A stretch of 64,000 nt of DNA, from positions 372,001 through 436,000 of the forward strand of contig JARVKI010000012.1 in the NCBI GenBank assembly GCA_036674765.1, written 5' to 3'. Positions 11,960 to 23,740 of the stretch are shown here, one piece after another (the first letter of the stretch is position 1; every line of letters starts with the position of its first letter). The translations under genes were made by a program, and so were the position numbers. Below the pieces are notes generated by a model. The model did not search any database and was not told where the DNA came from. It worked only from the letters and a program-made list of their open reading frames with translations. This DNA is from Seiridium cupressi (taxonomy: Eukaryota > Ascomycota > Sordariomycetes > Amphisphaeriales > Sporocadaceae).

Positions 11960-13245
11960 CTATATATTCGCAATCACTGCGGCAGCCGCTCCAAGAGCAC
12001 CTACCAGGGCGGCTGTTGGCATCGCTGCGTGACCGCCCGCCTGTGCGACTGTGACTGGGACGACGGTCGTGGTCGCTGAAACACCCGAGGTGAATGGGGC
12101 GTTGCTCACAGGACTAGCGCCAGCAAAGTCCGCCACCTGTGTTGCTCTCGCTGTGTCTGGCAGCGCTGTCGTTGCTAATGGGTTCATGACACTGTCAACT
12201 CATGTAAGCCACCGCCGCGTTTATGTAACAAGAGAAAGCCTTCAAAAGGGGAGGATCGAAGAACGGAGGCTGGCTGACTCACTTATCAATGACATGGACA
12301 ACACCATTGCTTGTCAAGATATCCGCGACCATAATCTCAGCGCTGTTGATATACAAAGCACCGTTTTCCTGCCTTATGGTCAACATGCCACCTTGAAGCG
12401 TGCGTAGCTTCGTGGTGCCACCGTTAGCACTAGCCATCTTCATGAGATCCGTACTCTTGACAGCACCTCCCGCCACGATGTGATATTCGAGGACGTTGGA
12501 GAGCAGCTCGTTACTGGCGGCCTCGACCACATTGCCAACTTGGATGAAGGCCGCATTGGATGGGGCGAAGACCGTGGCATCCTTCAGAGCGTCAACGCCA
12601 GCGAGCATATTGGTCTTATTAAGAGCGCCGGCTAGTGAGGTGAGACCAGTGTCAAGAGCTGTGACCAAGTTCGTCTCGGGCACCGTGAGTACGCTATCAA
12701 CAATGTGAAGTACGCCGCCGTCGAAAAACAGGTCTGCCTTGGTAACTCTCGAGACCTGTTTGAGGCCGGATATGACAAGAGCATCGGCGTTAGACTTGAG
12801 TAGCTCGACCATTTGCGAGCTTGGTCCCGCAGCGAGTGGCACTTGGAGAGCAGTCGAAGCAAACACGGGCGTCGTCGAGAACATGGAAGATGAGACGACA
12901 CCTTGAACTACATGGTATTCTAGTAAATTGGTGAGGAATGTTGTGTTCTTGACCATGGTGGCTAGGTTGGGCATCGCTGCCATAGCCGCTTGGAAGGCAG
13001 CATTGCTTGGTGCGATCACCGTGATGTTTGATGCCGTGGTGAGAGCACTAGTGAGTTGAGGGACGGTGCCTAACAGAGCTATAGTAGGTAGCTTAGTATC
13101 GTCACCCTATAGTTGTAGAAGCGTAACAGGTACTGTACTTACTCGTCAAAGTACTGAGATCATTGCTATTGGTCGACAGGACATCGGCCACCGAAACAGC
13201 AGCAGCCGTAGCTGCTAAGAGTGGTATTAGGTTTGGGATAAGCAT
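11960..13245 (-). CDS. secreted GPI-type protein with two FAS1 (fasciclin) domains
   Basis: Predicted cell-surface adhesion-type protein of 376 residues. Three exons on the minus strand: 13245-13143, 13078-12283, 12191-11960, in phase. The N-terminus MLIPNLIPLLAATAAAVSVA is a clear signal peptide. Two FAS1 units follow (roughly residues 25-180 and 180-320), each with the H1 box (TVIAPSNAAFQAAM; ATVFAPSNAAFIQV) and the H2-like YH and GVLHIVDSVL / GVVHVIDNVMNP boxes. The C-terminus has a small-residue spacer and a terminal hydrophobic stretch (ALVGALGAAAAVIANI), which suggests GPI anchoring. The last exon is needed to restore the IDNVMNP box; reading through the donor gives an early stop. The gene sits alone between two gene-free stretches. 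Substrate or partner is unknown. Confidence 0.9.
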
Positions 13246-14627
13246 ATTGATATTAGTGGGCTGACCAAGCAGCCAGAATTATTAGTAGTGTAGTACGGAG
13301 GACTCGCTCAACGCAGCCAACCATCTGTAGCGGTGGTGGCGGACCAAAAGACTTTCATATAATCGCCTAAGCTGCGATTCACAAAAGAGTGCCAAACCTG
13401 CCAAGTGTTAACTATGAAGCGGGTGTTCAGAGGCCGAAACTTCATCATCAATTGGGATGGTCTGTTTTGACAGCTCGAGGGTCGTACCACTCGGCATCGC
13501 AACCGAGTAAAGGCATGAGGTAGCCAATCGCAATACGACAACTAGTCCACATGCCCTTGCGTACATCGAAATCATTTGCGAAGGCAGAGTTGCCGAGTCT
13601 GTGGTCATCCTGAGGCAGGCAGAGCGGGACCAATGAGGAGTTTGGATGAAAACAAAACAAAAGGTTCAAACATGGATGCGAGATATCCCAAGCGTTTCGA
13701 TCGTGCGCGGATGATCAATTGCAAGACTTGGCCTGGGAAAGGGTTTTGATGTAACCACTTGGCATCAACGAGGATGTGCGTATGCAGTCTTCCGACTTTT
13801 GAGGACATGACGATCCATAGCGAGTCAGTTGCGAAGAGCTTTGCTCTCGGCGGATAAGGCGGCCTAGATAACAACTTCTCATTGATGCTGTCTGATATAT
13901 AGAAGGCATGATGCGAATACAATAAGAGTGGCTAAGTTTTGAGCGTAAATAGCAGAGATGGGTGGTTCAACAAGGAATAAATCCAAGTTGGGAAGCTGGA
14001 ACGGTGTATGTAGTTAGGTGACTAAGGTTAGTTGACTGAATGCCGTGATCGACAGCGCGAACCCCGCCATGGATCACCACAACCAATGACATGGCTCCTC
14101 ATGCTGCACGATGCTTTCCCCTCGGGATTTTACCACGTTTTAGGGTTAGATTGCAGCGCGGCTCTTCTGCGTTGTTTCAACGTCCCGGAAGCCTTCGCGA
14201 TGACTTCGCTCTGTTTGGGTGAGGGCCATGCTCAACTTGGCAACCAGGCAGCCTGACCCAAGTCATGGTCGGTGCTGGTTGGAACCTCCTACCCCTCATG
14301 CATCGAAGTCCACCCATATCGCCGCTCACCAGATCTCATCACTCGTTATCTTCAGCTGGAGATCAATGTGCGTTGAACGCTCAAGTAGGAACAGTGCGTA
14401 TAGTTTATCCAATGCTTTTGATTCATTGATGACAAGTATGCTAACTACCTAGGCCTAGTGATATCATGATACGCATTCCCTTGTCGGAAATCGTTTTAAC
14501 GCCCAACGCCGCCGCAAACCGAACCAAACCGAATGCCCTGGAACAAAACATAATTCCTATGTGATCCAAACGCCCATGATGCTGATGCTGATGCCTTTTC
14601 TTCTTCTCCATACGCGCCAACGTTATG
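13246..14627. other. intergenic, no supported gene
   Basis: Open frames on the minus strand between 13308 and 13922 overlap in different frames. One holds a fairly dense run of aromatic and hydrophobic residues (13605-13922), but no family is recognisable and no splice model joins them. The right part (14460-14627) is presumably the MET16 3' untranslated region. Nothing else is seen. Confidence 0.5.
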
Positions 14628-15626
14628 CTATGCGACATTGACGGATGACTCGGTGTTTTGTTCCAACTCCACCTTTTCGAGCGCTGCAGTCAGTTGCTCT
14701 TGGCCCTTTCGCGCCTCCAGCTGTTCTTTCCGCGCTTGCTCCTCCAGGAACAAGGCGTAGCGTGATTTCTTGTTGTGGATGCCGCACTCAGTCTTGTCTT
14801 GGCCCTTCCACCTCCCTGCGCGTTCGTCTTCGCCCTCGGCGACGGAGCTGGTCGAGTGCCAGTCGCCGATCGACTTGTAACCCTGGTCGAGAAGAACGTT
14901 GTATGGGACTTGATGTTCATCAATGTACGACTTGACTTGCTTGAACGACCAGTCGACCAGAGGGTTGATCTTGATGATACCCGTCTCTTCCTCCAACTCG
15001 AGTACGGGAATCTTGTCTCGCTGGCCTCCTTGCGACCGGCGGCGTCCCGTCAGCACGGCTGCGACATGTAGGTCGGAGTATGCTCGCTGTTGTGGTTCGA
15101 CCTTGGCGATGTAGTCGTACAGTTCAGATGCCACCTCGTAGAGCTTCTCGCCGTATTGCTCCTCGAACTCGGCGGTGCTGTTGGCGCCGTTTGGCTTGAA
15201 GGTGTGTACCTTGACGTTGTACTTGGACTTGACTCGCTCTACTAGGTCGATTGTCTCTTGGAAGTGGTACAGAGTGTCGAGGAAGACGAGGTCGATGGCG
15301 GGACCCTGGGGGTCTTCGGCCTGGATCTTGGATAACATGTCGATGGTGACCAAGCCACTCAAGCCAAATGCTGTTGTTTGATACAGGTTGGGAAAGAGAA
15401 GTCTGACCAAGCGAAGTCTCTCTACGGGTGACAATCTCTCTAGTTGGTCGTTCAGGAAGCGGAGGTGTGGCGCCGTCAAAGAGACCAACGGCAGTTCGGC
15501 CGTCGACCCGTCTACCGACGATGCTGCTGAAGCATAGCCCGATTCTACTTCGGAAGAACGGTGCTCTTTCGAGTCAACGGGCATGACCCGCGGCGACGAC
15601 GAGTAAGACATGGTTGTGGAATCCAT
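14628..15626 (-). CDS. MET16: phosphoadenosine phosphosulfate (PAPS) reductase
   Basis: Reduces PAPS to sulfite with thioredoxin as donor, in assimilatory sulfate reduction. Single exon, 332 residues from the ATG at 15626. Family features in order: AFGLSGLVTIDML (the position of the PAPS-binding loop), IDLVFLDTLYHFQETIDL, AVLTGRRRSQGGQRDKIPVL, INPLVDWSFKQVKSYI, and the C-terminal catalytic KTECGIH with Cys near residue 281. Length is slightly above the yeast enzyme because of a Ser-rich N-terminal tail. The open frame runs 86 codons further upstream to 15884 without a stop. That extension looks like untranslated leader, but an alternative longer N-terminus cannot be excluded. After the catalytic motif there is a Glu/Lys-rich, probably helical tail. 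Confidence 0.93.
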   Translation of the reverse strand: MDSTTMSYSSSPRVMPVDSKEHRSSEVESGYASAASSVDGSTAELPLVSLTAPHLRFLNDQLERLSPVERLRLVRLLFPNLYQTTAFGLSGLVTIDMLSKIQAEDPQGPAIDLVFLDTLYHFQETIDLVERVKSKYNVKVHTFKPNGANSTAEFEEQYGEKLYEVASELYDYIAKVEPQQRAYSDLHVAAVLTGRRRSQGGQRDKIPVLELEEETGIIKINPLVDWSFKQVKSYIDEHQVPYNVLLDQGYKSIGDWHSTSSVAEGEDERAGRWKGQDKTECGIHNKKSRYALFLEEQARKEQLEARKGQEQLTAALEKVELEQNTESSVNVA

Positions 15627-18600
15627 CTTGTTCAGGATGGAAGGTGCCCCGCGTGTGGTGGACTTATGAAGAGGTGTGAGAGTGTGAAATGTGCGCCTGG
15701 GACAGTCCACTAGGAGTGTTCTCAAGGAATATGCTTTCAGTGCGTTGTAGAGGATGACGTTACGTGGGGTGAAGAAAGAGAAGCAATACGGTTTTGAGAG
15801 GAGGATAATCCGGGGAAAGTTGTGAAGAGAGAAGGGAGGCGTTCTGGTTAAGAGAGTCTGGACTGTTTTCCAATGGTACATCAAGGCGGTATGGTAGGGT
15901 GCCCAGGTAGGGCACGCAATATCTGCTACCTCTCGTCGGGCCTCCTGGTTTGTAAGTGGACTTACACATGGGTGGAATTAGTAATTACGTGCTCGCAGCG
16001 TATTTTGACCGGAAACGTGCAAATACGTGCATAGCTCAGTCAGCCGATACATGTTCTCTACATGGCTCGCAGGGGCGCGGCTATGCGGAAGCGTTGCCCA
16101 TCTCACAGCAAACTGTGCGGTCTGCCCGTATTCGGCCTGTTCCCAGTATGAGAAAATGATGCTCCTGTGGAATTTAGAGGCAATCACGACATCCGCGCTA
16201 AGCTATTCGCGATCTGACCGGCGGCGGTCATTGGCCCAGGCGTGAGAATTCTGCCATAGATCAAAGCCGCGCCGAGTACCGAGCCTTGGGCTTCCATGAC
16301 GGCTTGCGCATAACTGCACAGATTGGCAGGGCCCCTAGCCAGATTCCCCACTGAAATCTGAGTTCTGTCCCATTCGGGCTTCGCTTCAGCCTCTCCCAGA
16401 CCTCAACGTCAGTAGTTTGCCTCACTTGAGGCCCACTTTTGTGCTGATTTGATCTCATCGAAACTTCTACTGAGACACCAGTAGGCCATTGAGATCGCTC
16501 AATCCTCTCCGGATACGCCGTCAGACTTTTTCTGCTTGTTCCTGGCGGTATGATGTCAGATGCCCATACGACCTCGTGCAGAATTACCACGTGTGGCGCA
16601 AAGTCGGTGTTTTGGCAAAGGCTGAGTACGAATTCTTGGGCGCGTGTGGAAGCATGGATGCACAAGACCATAGTCTAGGCAATAGGTTCCAACAGGCAGC
16701 CAAGGCATGGGCATCGTGAAGTCTGCGGAATGCGTGGCGCCGAGATAGCGGGGCTCTTTGCGACGCAGGACACAGCGAGGGCCTCGGGTCAGATCTGCCT
16801 GGGTGCAATGATTCCGTATGTTTGTGCTACTCCCTTGGATCGACTCGCTTGGACTGGTGTTATAACATTGGCTCGCCTCACCGCTCCCGAGGTTATATTA
16901 AATACTAGGTAGTCACCAGTCCTCACGCTCGTGAACTAATATTTAAACTTCATGATACCTTTCCTGTCCACTCTGTCGCCATCCAAGCCAAGCCAGCCTA
17001 TCTCTGTATGTGCCGGAGAAGGCTCAGTGCATCCCGTTGTCGGTGTCGTTGAGTCCACATCGCCATTGCTCCCGTTCAGGATGATCGATGCAACACGTCA
17101 GAAACCGTTGGTTACAACCCACAAATGTCAATCCTATGCCCCGGGACTAAGAAATCACGTCTTCGTCCCTGTCGATTGCGTGATTGACACCATGTCAAGC
17201 TAAAATATAAGTTCCATCTCGCAGGCCGGGCCGGCGTCTATGTCGCGATTTCTCGAGGGCTCAGCCGGTCGTTTGATAGTCGCAGCCGCAACCGACAGCC
17301 AGGAGTTCCCGCGTCCGATATCCACTTCAGCCGCAACCGATACCCTTGTCCTCTGCAGCCGACAACCTTCCTGATTTGTAACTATGTACAACTCACTCAA
17401 ACTGTCCAAGTATTCAACATCAATATAAGATCTCGCTCGTCCCAGAATAAGCAATACCATTCTTGTCGTATTACCGTCTAATAACAGTGATCATGAATTA
17501 TGCAATCTTCTCGCCGCCTCAACTTCTCATGGCTTGTAATACGGCTTCAAATTAGGCTGCTGCAGTGTACCACTTCAATATGCATCGTTGCTTGGAAACT
17601 GTAACGATGTGCACGTTGTTCATGGTTACTTCCCGCATTGGTGTGACTATGTCGTGATTACGGTCATTATAGCGACATTCGCATCCAAGGCTCCGGTTCG
17701 TCTACGGCAGTTCATGAGCGGCGGGGACGGGCGGATTATCCACTACTGTTGAGGCAGCCGCAACGCAACTCAACCATTTCTAATGACAAAGGAACACATG
17801 AAGTGCAAGCATTTGAAACTATCAATCAAGAGCCTAGACGCATTTCCAAGGACAGTCAAACTCCCGTTCAATTCGATCCGGGATCGTGTATCTCCTCGAT
17901 TGCGTCTGATTTCAACACGGCCAGCTCACGCTCATGTCTTGGTTGATACTCTTTTCTCACTTTCCCGAAAGGTATCACAATACAAGGCATTTCATCTTAG
18001 GCAGTGTGAGTTTTCTATGCAAGGAGCGGCCATGAGGTCTCGCGCCGAGCACTTGCTGGTCAAACACCCCAGTTCCAGCACCCAGTTTGGAGTACTCGTC
18101 ATGTCTACCCTTTTTTTTTTTCTTTTTTTTTTCTTCTTTCTCTCGCGGTGTCGCTCTACGAAGTTTGTCGCAACATATTGGTGCACTAACCGCTTGCTTG
18201 CTAGCCAGCAATAATTTACGGGTCACGGGATACCTCGTTCTCCATGGCCGTTGACCTTCGAGGAATCAATCAGTGACCCCTGTCGACCTGGCATGTTGAG
18301 CTCCAGGAACTCAGGCTCTTCCTCCGTAGCCCAGAAGTCGCCCGCTGCTTCCTCGATTACCATATCCTACTCGAAATCCCAATCCTCTAATCCAAGTCCG
18401 TACCTAATATTTATCAATCGGCATGTTAAGACTTCTAACTCATCGTTCGGGATAGTTTGTAGGACCTGATAACCGTTCGCCTGAATGACGAGCTCGCTGC
18501 AAGATATCCTGCTCAATCGCCCCATCGGCCGTCAGATCGACTCTGTTTTCCCGGAGTATGTATAACCAATGACAGACAGCAAGTATGATCTGTTGCCGCC

Positions 18601-19079
18601 GGATACAATGGAGAGCTCGGGCACATATTCTTGTTCATGGGGGCCCTCTCATACAAGAGTCTTCTGAAGTTCCGTGTATCAAATTTGCGAAAGTCTTACC
18701 AACGCATTCAGGTATCCACACTGACTTTCAAGGAAATGCATGTACAAACACGGGAAAAAAAACCATACGTCAGATTGAACCAATTGGGTACCCATGAAGT
18801 AAGCTCGTCTTGTGTGCAATCTTGAATTCAATGTTACTAGAGATGCAACTTGTGATGGTCGCTGAGAACCAACATAACCTCCACTACAACCCCCAGGGTT
18901 AGCAGTTCCTTCTTCAGGTGTGTTTGGCGAGCTATCAGGAGTTGAAACTCCTGAAACATAATGCCAGATCAAAAGATCTTCATTGCAGCGTGGTTGCAAG
19001 GAGAGCTCGAGTTCAAATACCGTGAAAGTGAAAGTATCAACAACAGTAGTCCGAGAATCTGTCATATCGTCGAGGCCAA
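15627..19079. other. gene-poor interval
   Basis: No supported gene. The first few hundred bases are the MET16 promoter and leader. A minus-strand frame at 16261-16671 (136 codons) has no recognisable domain. A T/C-rich homopolymer tract lies at about 18108-18145. A minus-strand frame at 18679-19092 lies just downstream of the receptor relic on the same strand and could be its further decayed continuation, but no ankyrin repeats can be read with confidence. Confidence 0.5.
18108..18145. repeat. poly-T / CT-rich tract
   Basis: A run of T interrupted by single C bases followed by TTCTTCTTTCTCTC. Simple-sequence tract in a gene-poor region. It could be the trace of a poly-A tail on the minus strand, but no retroelement body or target-site duplication was seen. 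Confidence 0.6.
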
Positions 19080-20079
19080 GGCCGGCAGTCAATAGAAACC
19101 GTCGGCCAAGTTCTGATTGTCGTAGTAAAACCCATGGTTTCTCTTAAAGTACGAAATCCCCACGACTCCTTCGTCAGCCAGGCCGGCACTCGAATCAGCA
19201 ATGTATATTCTTGGTAGGTTGCAAGTTTAGCAGTGTCCTTTTCTACTTGCCATCATATCTTACTGGTCCAAGGCTGGCCCAGATTATTGCTTTGTGCTAT
19301 CCGCCAGCTGATGGATATCTGGTCAAAGTAATACTTCAAAGTGAGGTGACCCTGCGAAATTTGATGTTCCTATTGGTTGAGTATCTACTACACGTACTCG
19401 GAATCAGGTACAGCATTTCGTCTTCTAACACGTACTGTTCCGCAACCTGTGTCACTACAACACTGTGCATGCTATTCTTGTCACCTCCAATATGGTCCAA
19501 TATGTAGTGACTTCGTGGCTGCTGCTGCTGTGGCTGTGATTTGTCCACAATAATCTGTGGTCGAAGTTTCATCATCGCCCTGGCGTACCATAATTAGTTA
19601 TCGCAAGGGTACCTACGAAGGAGCCCTTACATCATATAGCTTTGTTGCGCGAGCCCCAACATCGTGACAACATCATTCAGCCGGCCCTCATATTTTGCAA
19701 GAGCTTGTGGTCTCAAAGCCCCTTTCACTTTGGGATGGTACGCTTCGCTCCTCCTTGATTGTTAATCTGAGCACTAATGTCGTCGATAATGTCTATCAAG
19801 CTCTCTAAATGTTTCTCGGCAATACCGAATGCCGAATAGCATGGTGGTGTTGCCGTGAAGTAAAGATTTGGTCTCGCTACGCTGTACATTAATTCCATTC
19901 TCAATCTCCGAGACCAGCGGAGCCAGGACTTCGATTCGCATCATAAACCATTTAATTGTGTCCGAGACATTTTGAACCTCGTCCCAGAGGGCCTTGAGTT
20001 TTGGTCTAGCTACAGCTGCTTTGGTGGCGACCTCTACCACTGTAATAGCGCTCGCGACCACTCCAATCAGCTCTGCCGT
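19080..20079 (-). pseudogene. decayed relic of a fungal STAND/ankyrin-type receptor N-terminal region
   Basis: The minus strand reads AELIGVVASAITVVEVATKA, typical of the helical N-terminal domain (Helo-like/fungal N-terminal) of fungal NLR-like and ankyrin-repeat proteins, then LKALWDEVQNVSDTIKWFM and IEVLAPLVSEIE. Breaks: the expected start is ACG instead of ATG at 20079-20077; a frameshift near 19797, after ETFRELD; a second near 19741, after INNQGGAKR. Beyond these the frame recovers as KGALRPQALAKYEGRLND and MLGLAQQSYMM. An intron-like GTAAGG..CAG follows, then MMKLRPQIIVDKS. A later piece, VPAWLTKESWGFRTLRETMG near 19190-19120, fits the post-helical region of the same family. No NACHT/NB-ARC or ankyrin array is recognisable. 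Family recognition is from memory of conserved blocks. The breaks are read directly. Confidence 0.72.
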
Positions 20080-21301
20080 AGCGGTTGATCGTAGAGGACT
20101 TCGTTCTTTCTTCTAAGAGGGCGATGCAGAAAAGTAGGGGGTAAAACATTAATATTACATGAAGAAAAACCACAAATATAGGGGCTCGAGCGAAAACCAT
20201 TGCGGCTTGATGAGGTCTCGCGTGCCTACTGGCCACTCAGGCTACCAATCAAACACCGACACGCAGAAGTTGATATACAGATATGCTGACTAATAACATG
20301 GGAAAGGTGACTATCATGTACCTGGATACTTTCATGGGCGGTCTATTGACTCGTGTTGAGAATCGTCATGGCGAAGTGTCGAAGGCGGTATCGACGCGTA
20401 CATGCGGTGGCATGCATCTGCATCTGTTGCATTTGATAGTATAAAGCAAGATATATTCTCACATTTCCGATGCAAATAGTAGATAAGGTGATGCAATGAT
20501 GTAGGATAATATGCAATTGTGATTTGGAATACTTGCTTCGCTAGGCAGCATACCATTTGACAAGGATCAGAAATAAGCAACAAGCTGCAATGTGGTGTGA
20601 GCGGAAGATCTACATGGCCTTGATGTGTCTCAGCAAGCCCAGACTGGGGACTTCGACCAGCCAAAAGCGCCATTGAAGAAATCCATCTGGAAACCGACAT
20701 AGGCGTCTACGAAATGATGTTGGGCTCCCACGACCAGCAACACGATATAGGGTGCGAAGAGCCGGATAGTCTTCCATGCCTTATCTTTTAGAGTCCGGGG
20801 CGGGCATATTGCTGGAGATCGCATCACACACAATATGCGGCGCATATACAATCATTCGCGGGCCAATTTGAAGCCATCGTGACGGAGCATACAGTCCCCC
20901 CTGTACTAGTGTGCTAAGTTAGAGGCCAATGATGGATGCAGTCAAGCAAGGAACTGGTCCTGCACCTGCCCATTGCGCGGCGGGCGGGTTCGGTTGAGAT
21001 GCCGAATCAACACCCGCGCTATGCCGCAAACAGGCGAATCCCTGAAGATCCCTGCTGCGTGGTGGGCGGAATGACCTGAGGAGTGGATGTGACGCACTTT
21101 CTCTATCAGCCTCGTTTTGGGACCATATCTGCGATAAAACACCATTGACCCCTCCAAAACACTCCTGGAGTACCCTTATCCGCTCTAGGTCCTGCTTTCC
21201 GAGGAATATTAGTTTCTGGCGAGTGGCTTGACGGAGGTTCAAGGTCCTATTCATTCTTTTCCTACTCTCCCACTCTTTCGGAATCCTTACATCTGCCCAA
21301 G
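20080..21301. other. intergenic, no supported gene
   Basis: A minus-strand frame at 20630-20851 contains a hydrophobic stretch (LFAPYIVLLVVG) that could be a remnant of a membrane protein, and 20919-21254 (-) is open but featureless. Neither is supported by domain or splice evidence. The right part is the promoter and leader of SER2. Confidence 0.5.
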
Positions 21302-22723
21302 ATGGCCGAAGGAAGCCCCGCCAAAACTACTCCTCCTCCCACCCGACCTCAGTTGGGTGGCATGCGAAGCAGTTCTTATCTGCAGGACAACCAGCAGTTG
21401 CGAGGGCCCAACAAACCCGAGGGGCATTTCGGCATCGATACCGTAGTCGAGGACCTGAGCAGCGCAAGGTTGTCGCCTCCCAAACCCTTCAGCCCCTTCA
21501 ACGGCGTACCGTCAGCAGAGGAGCCGCCCCGCATCGTGGATGGTGGTAGTCATGACTATACGCACCCAAATTGTGCTCCCGCCAAGGGGCAGAAGAGCAA
21601 CCGCCTGATTGCGACACTGATATACAAATCGACAAGCCCGCGCTCTGCCGACATCCCCTCGCCGCGCCTCGCCGCTTCAGACTCGGACATTCCGGCGAAT
21701 CTGGCACCAACCACCAATATCGATGACTTCCCTCTCGAGCCCCCTGTGGCCGGCGAGCCTGAGCCCCTCGACAACTTGTATGGCTCGTTCATTTCGCCGC
21801 TATGCATCACTTCCTTCCTGCACCTGATGTCAACTTTTCCACTTCCGCCGGGGGTTACGGAGATTACCTCTTCTCACCGTTGCCTTGACGATCCCGACCA
21901 CCCGAACATTGTGGAGCTCACGCTCTCTCCGGCACCTTCGCTAGATTATCTGCCCCTGGCTGACCTTCGGAGACACGAGTTGATTTACCGCTTCGAGCGG
22001 GAGTGGAACATTGACGTGGTTCTTCAGCCGGACACGATCTGGAGGCGGCATCCCCGGCTCGTAGTCTTTGACATGGACTCCACCCTCATTACGCAGGAGG
22101 TCATTGATCTCATGGCCGCCACAATCAAGGACCCTCCTGATTTGGCCCACAAGATCGCTGATATCACACATCGTGCTATGTTGGGAGAGCTAGAGTTTGA
22201 ATCTGCCTTCAAGGAGCGCGTCGCGCTCCTGAAGGGTCTCCCCGAAACGGTGTTTGAGCAGTTACATTCTGTTCTCAATGTGACGAAGGGTGTACCTCAA
22301 CTTCTCAAGGCTTTTAAGAGGCTGGGTATCAAGACAGCTGTGTTTTCGGGCGGGTTCCAGCCTCTAACAGGCTGGCTTGCTACGCAGCTTGGCATCAACT
22401 ATGCATATGCCAACCAGGTGGTGATCGACGAGGCCGGCAGGTTCACCGGCGAGGTGAAGGGCGCAATTGTAGGTAGGGAGCAGAAGAAGAAACTCTTGAT
22501 CGAGGTTGCAGCCAAGGAAGGTTTTGCCTTAGAGCAGACAGTCGCCGTAGGTGATGGTGCCAACGATCTCGCGATGCTGGCGACCGCTGGGCTTGGCGTC
22601 GCGTGGAACGCAAAACCTCGTGTGCAGATGGAGGCTAGCGCAAGACTCAATGGCGAGTCGATGACCGACTTGCTGTACCTACTCGGTTTTACAAGTGAGG
22701 AGATCGGGCATCTCACTGCTTAA
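21302..22723 (+). CDS. SER2: phosphoserine phosphatase
   Basis: Last step of serine biosynthesis from 3-phosphoglycerate: hydrolysis of O-phosphoserine. Intronless, 473 residues. The C-terminal half is a HAD-family SerB domain. Motif I is VVFDMDSTLI, with nucleophile Asp257 and acid/base Asp259. The substrate-binding region is EFESAFKERVALLKGLPE. Motif II is AVFSGGFQPLTG, motif III the Lys in GREQKKKLL, and motif IV is VGDGANDLAML. The N-terminal 230 residues form the extension common in filamentous fungi: a Pro/Ser-rich lead, then a region with LEPPVAGEPEPLDNLY and a likely ACT-like fold. The enzyme is longer than the yeast form (about 300) because of that extension. Start is the first ATG of the frame, MAEGSPAKTTPPP. 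Confidence 0.95.
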   Translation: MAEGSPAKTTPPPTRPQLGGMRSSSYLQDNQQLRGPNKPEGHFGIDTVVEDLSSARLSPPKPFSPFNGVPSAEEPPRIVDGGSHDYTHPNCAPAKGQKSNRLIATLIYKSTSPRSADIPSPRLAASDSDIPANLAPTTNIDDFPLEPPVAGEPEPLDNLYGSFISPLCITSFLHLMSTFPLPPGVTEITSSHRCLDDPDHPNIVELTLSPAPSLDYLPLADLRRHELIYRFEREWNIDVVLQPDTIWRRHPRLVVFDMDSTLITQEVIDLMAATIKDPPDLAHKIADITHRAMLGELEFESAFKERVALLKGLPETVFEQLHSVLNVTKGVPQLLKAFKRLGIKTAVFSGGFQPLTGWLATQLGINYAYANQVVIDEAGRFTGEVKGAIVGREQKKKLLIEVAAKEGFALEQTVAVGDGANDLAMLATAGLGVAWNAKPRVQMEASARLNGESMTDLLYLLGFTSEEIGHLTA

Positions 22724-23740
22724 TGGTGAGTTATTCCAAGCACTCCGTCCATGAAGTAAACAGTTTGTGGAGAGGCAGTTTTCTGGGTATCTGCCAGGGA
22801 TATGTAGCGACTTCCGAGTAGAACTGTGTAAAGCGATGAGGAAGAATCAAACTTTCCCGTGATGCAAGCATGTGAAAGATGATCTTTTTCATCAAATTCA
22901 GCTACACGACCATTATGTTATTATAACGGTCCTTGGGGGCTTTTTGATTACTGAGATAGAAGCCACTAGGTGTCGCGTTCGATTTGACTAGATCTCGCAA
23001 CAGTTTACGTCTACTTCTCAGCTCCGACGTAATGCATCGCAGAAGAGGGACAACATAGGGCAAATGAAAGTGGAATCGCCTCCGAAGTCCATCGTATGTA
23101 ATGACTCCAAACTTGCTTCGAGGAAACTTTTCCTATAAATGAGATTGCTGACATGTTAGTTCTGCTTACATACCTATGACTTTAGATACGTCAAACCTGA
23201 GATGAATTGCTTTGCCGTATTATTCACCTTGCTAGTAAGCTTTTCAGTATCTCGGGCCTTCCAGCTCACTTGTTGTTCTCTAGTATTTTACACATAACTT
23301 GTTCTCCTCTCAGTCAAGAGGTTACTGAATAATATCACAAGAGGCGGTTTGAAATGATCAATAGTATGGCCCTTGTTAAATCTGGTCTGGTTGTTTTTGA
23401 CGAAACCATGGGCGATAACTCCGTTGCCATTTCTTAAAGCTCAAAATGTTACAAATGAATTCTGGCTAAGTGCAGAGAGCGTCTGACACCAAGTTGCTAA
23501 GTCTCAAGACTCAATCCCAGTCTCAATCTTAGTCTCAGTTGAAACATATCGAATCTTTGGGAGCAGTAAAACGGATGACTCCCCCCGAACAGCTAAGCGA
23601 GTAATTCTCAAAAGGAACAAGTTTCAGCGATGATCCAATGCTTGGTTTGGTTATGTACAAATGGAAAGAGGTTCCACGTCGTCTAGTTTAGTCTCATACC
23701 CTGCTGCTCCTAGTGTTTGCACATCTATTCCTCTCCACAT
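22724..23740. other. intergenic, no supported gene
   Basis: Both flanking genes end towards this interval, so it should hold two 3' untranslated regions. A short imperfect tandem of GTCTCAATC-like units lies at about 23501-23540. No open frame of note is seen on either strand. Confidence 0.6.

Noticed and set aside
16261..16671. 136-codon minus-strand frame
   Set aside because: No recognisable domain, no supporting splice signals, comparable to many chance frames in the gene-poor interval.
18108..18145. Poly-T tract as end of a retroposon
   Set aside because: No element body, no target-site duplication and no related copy seen in the window.
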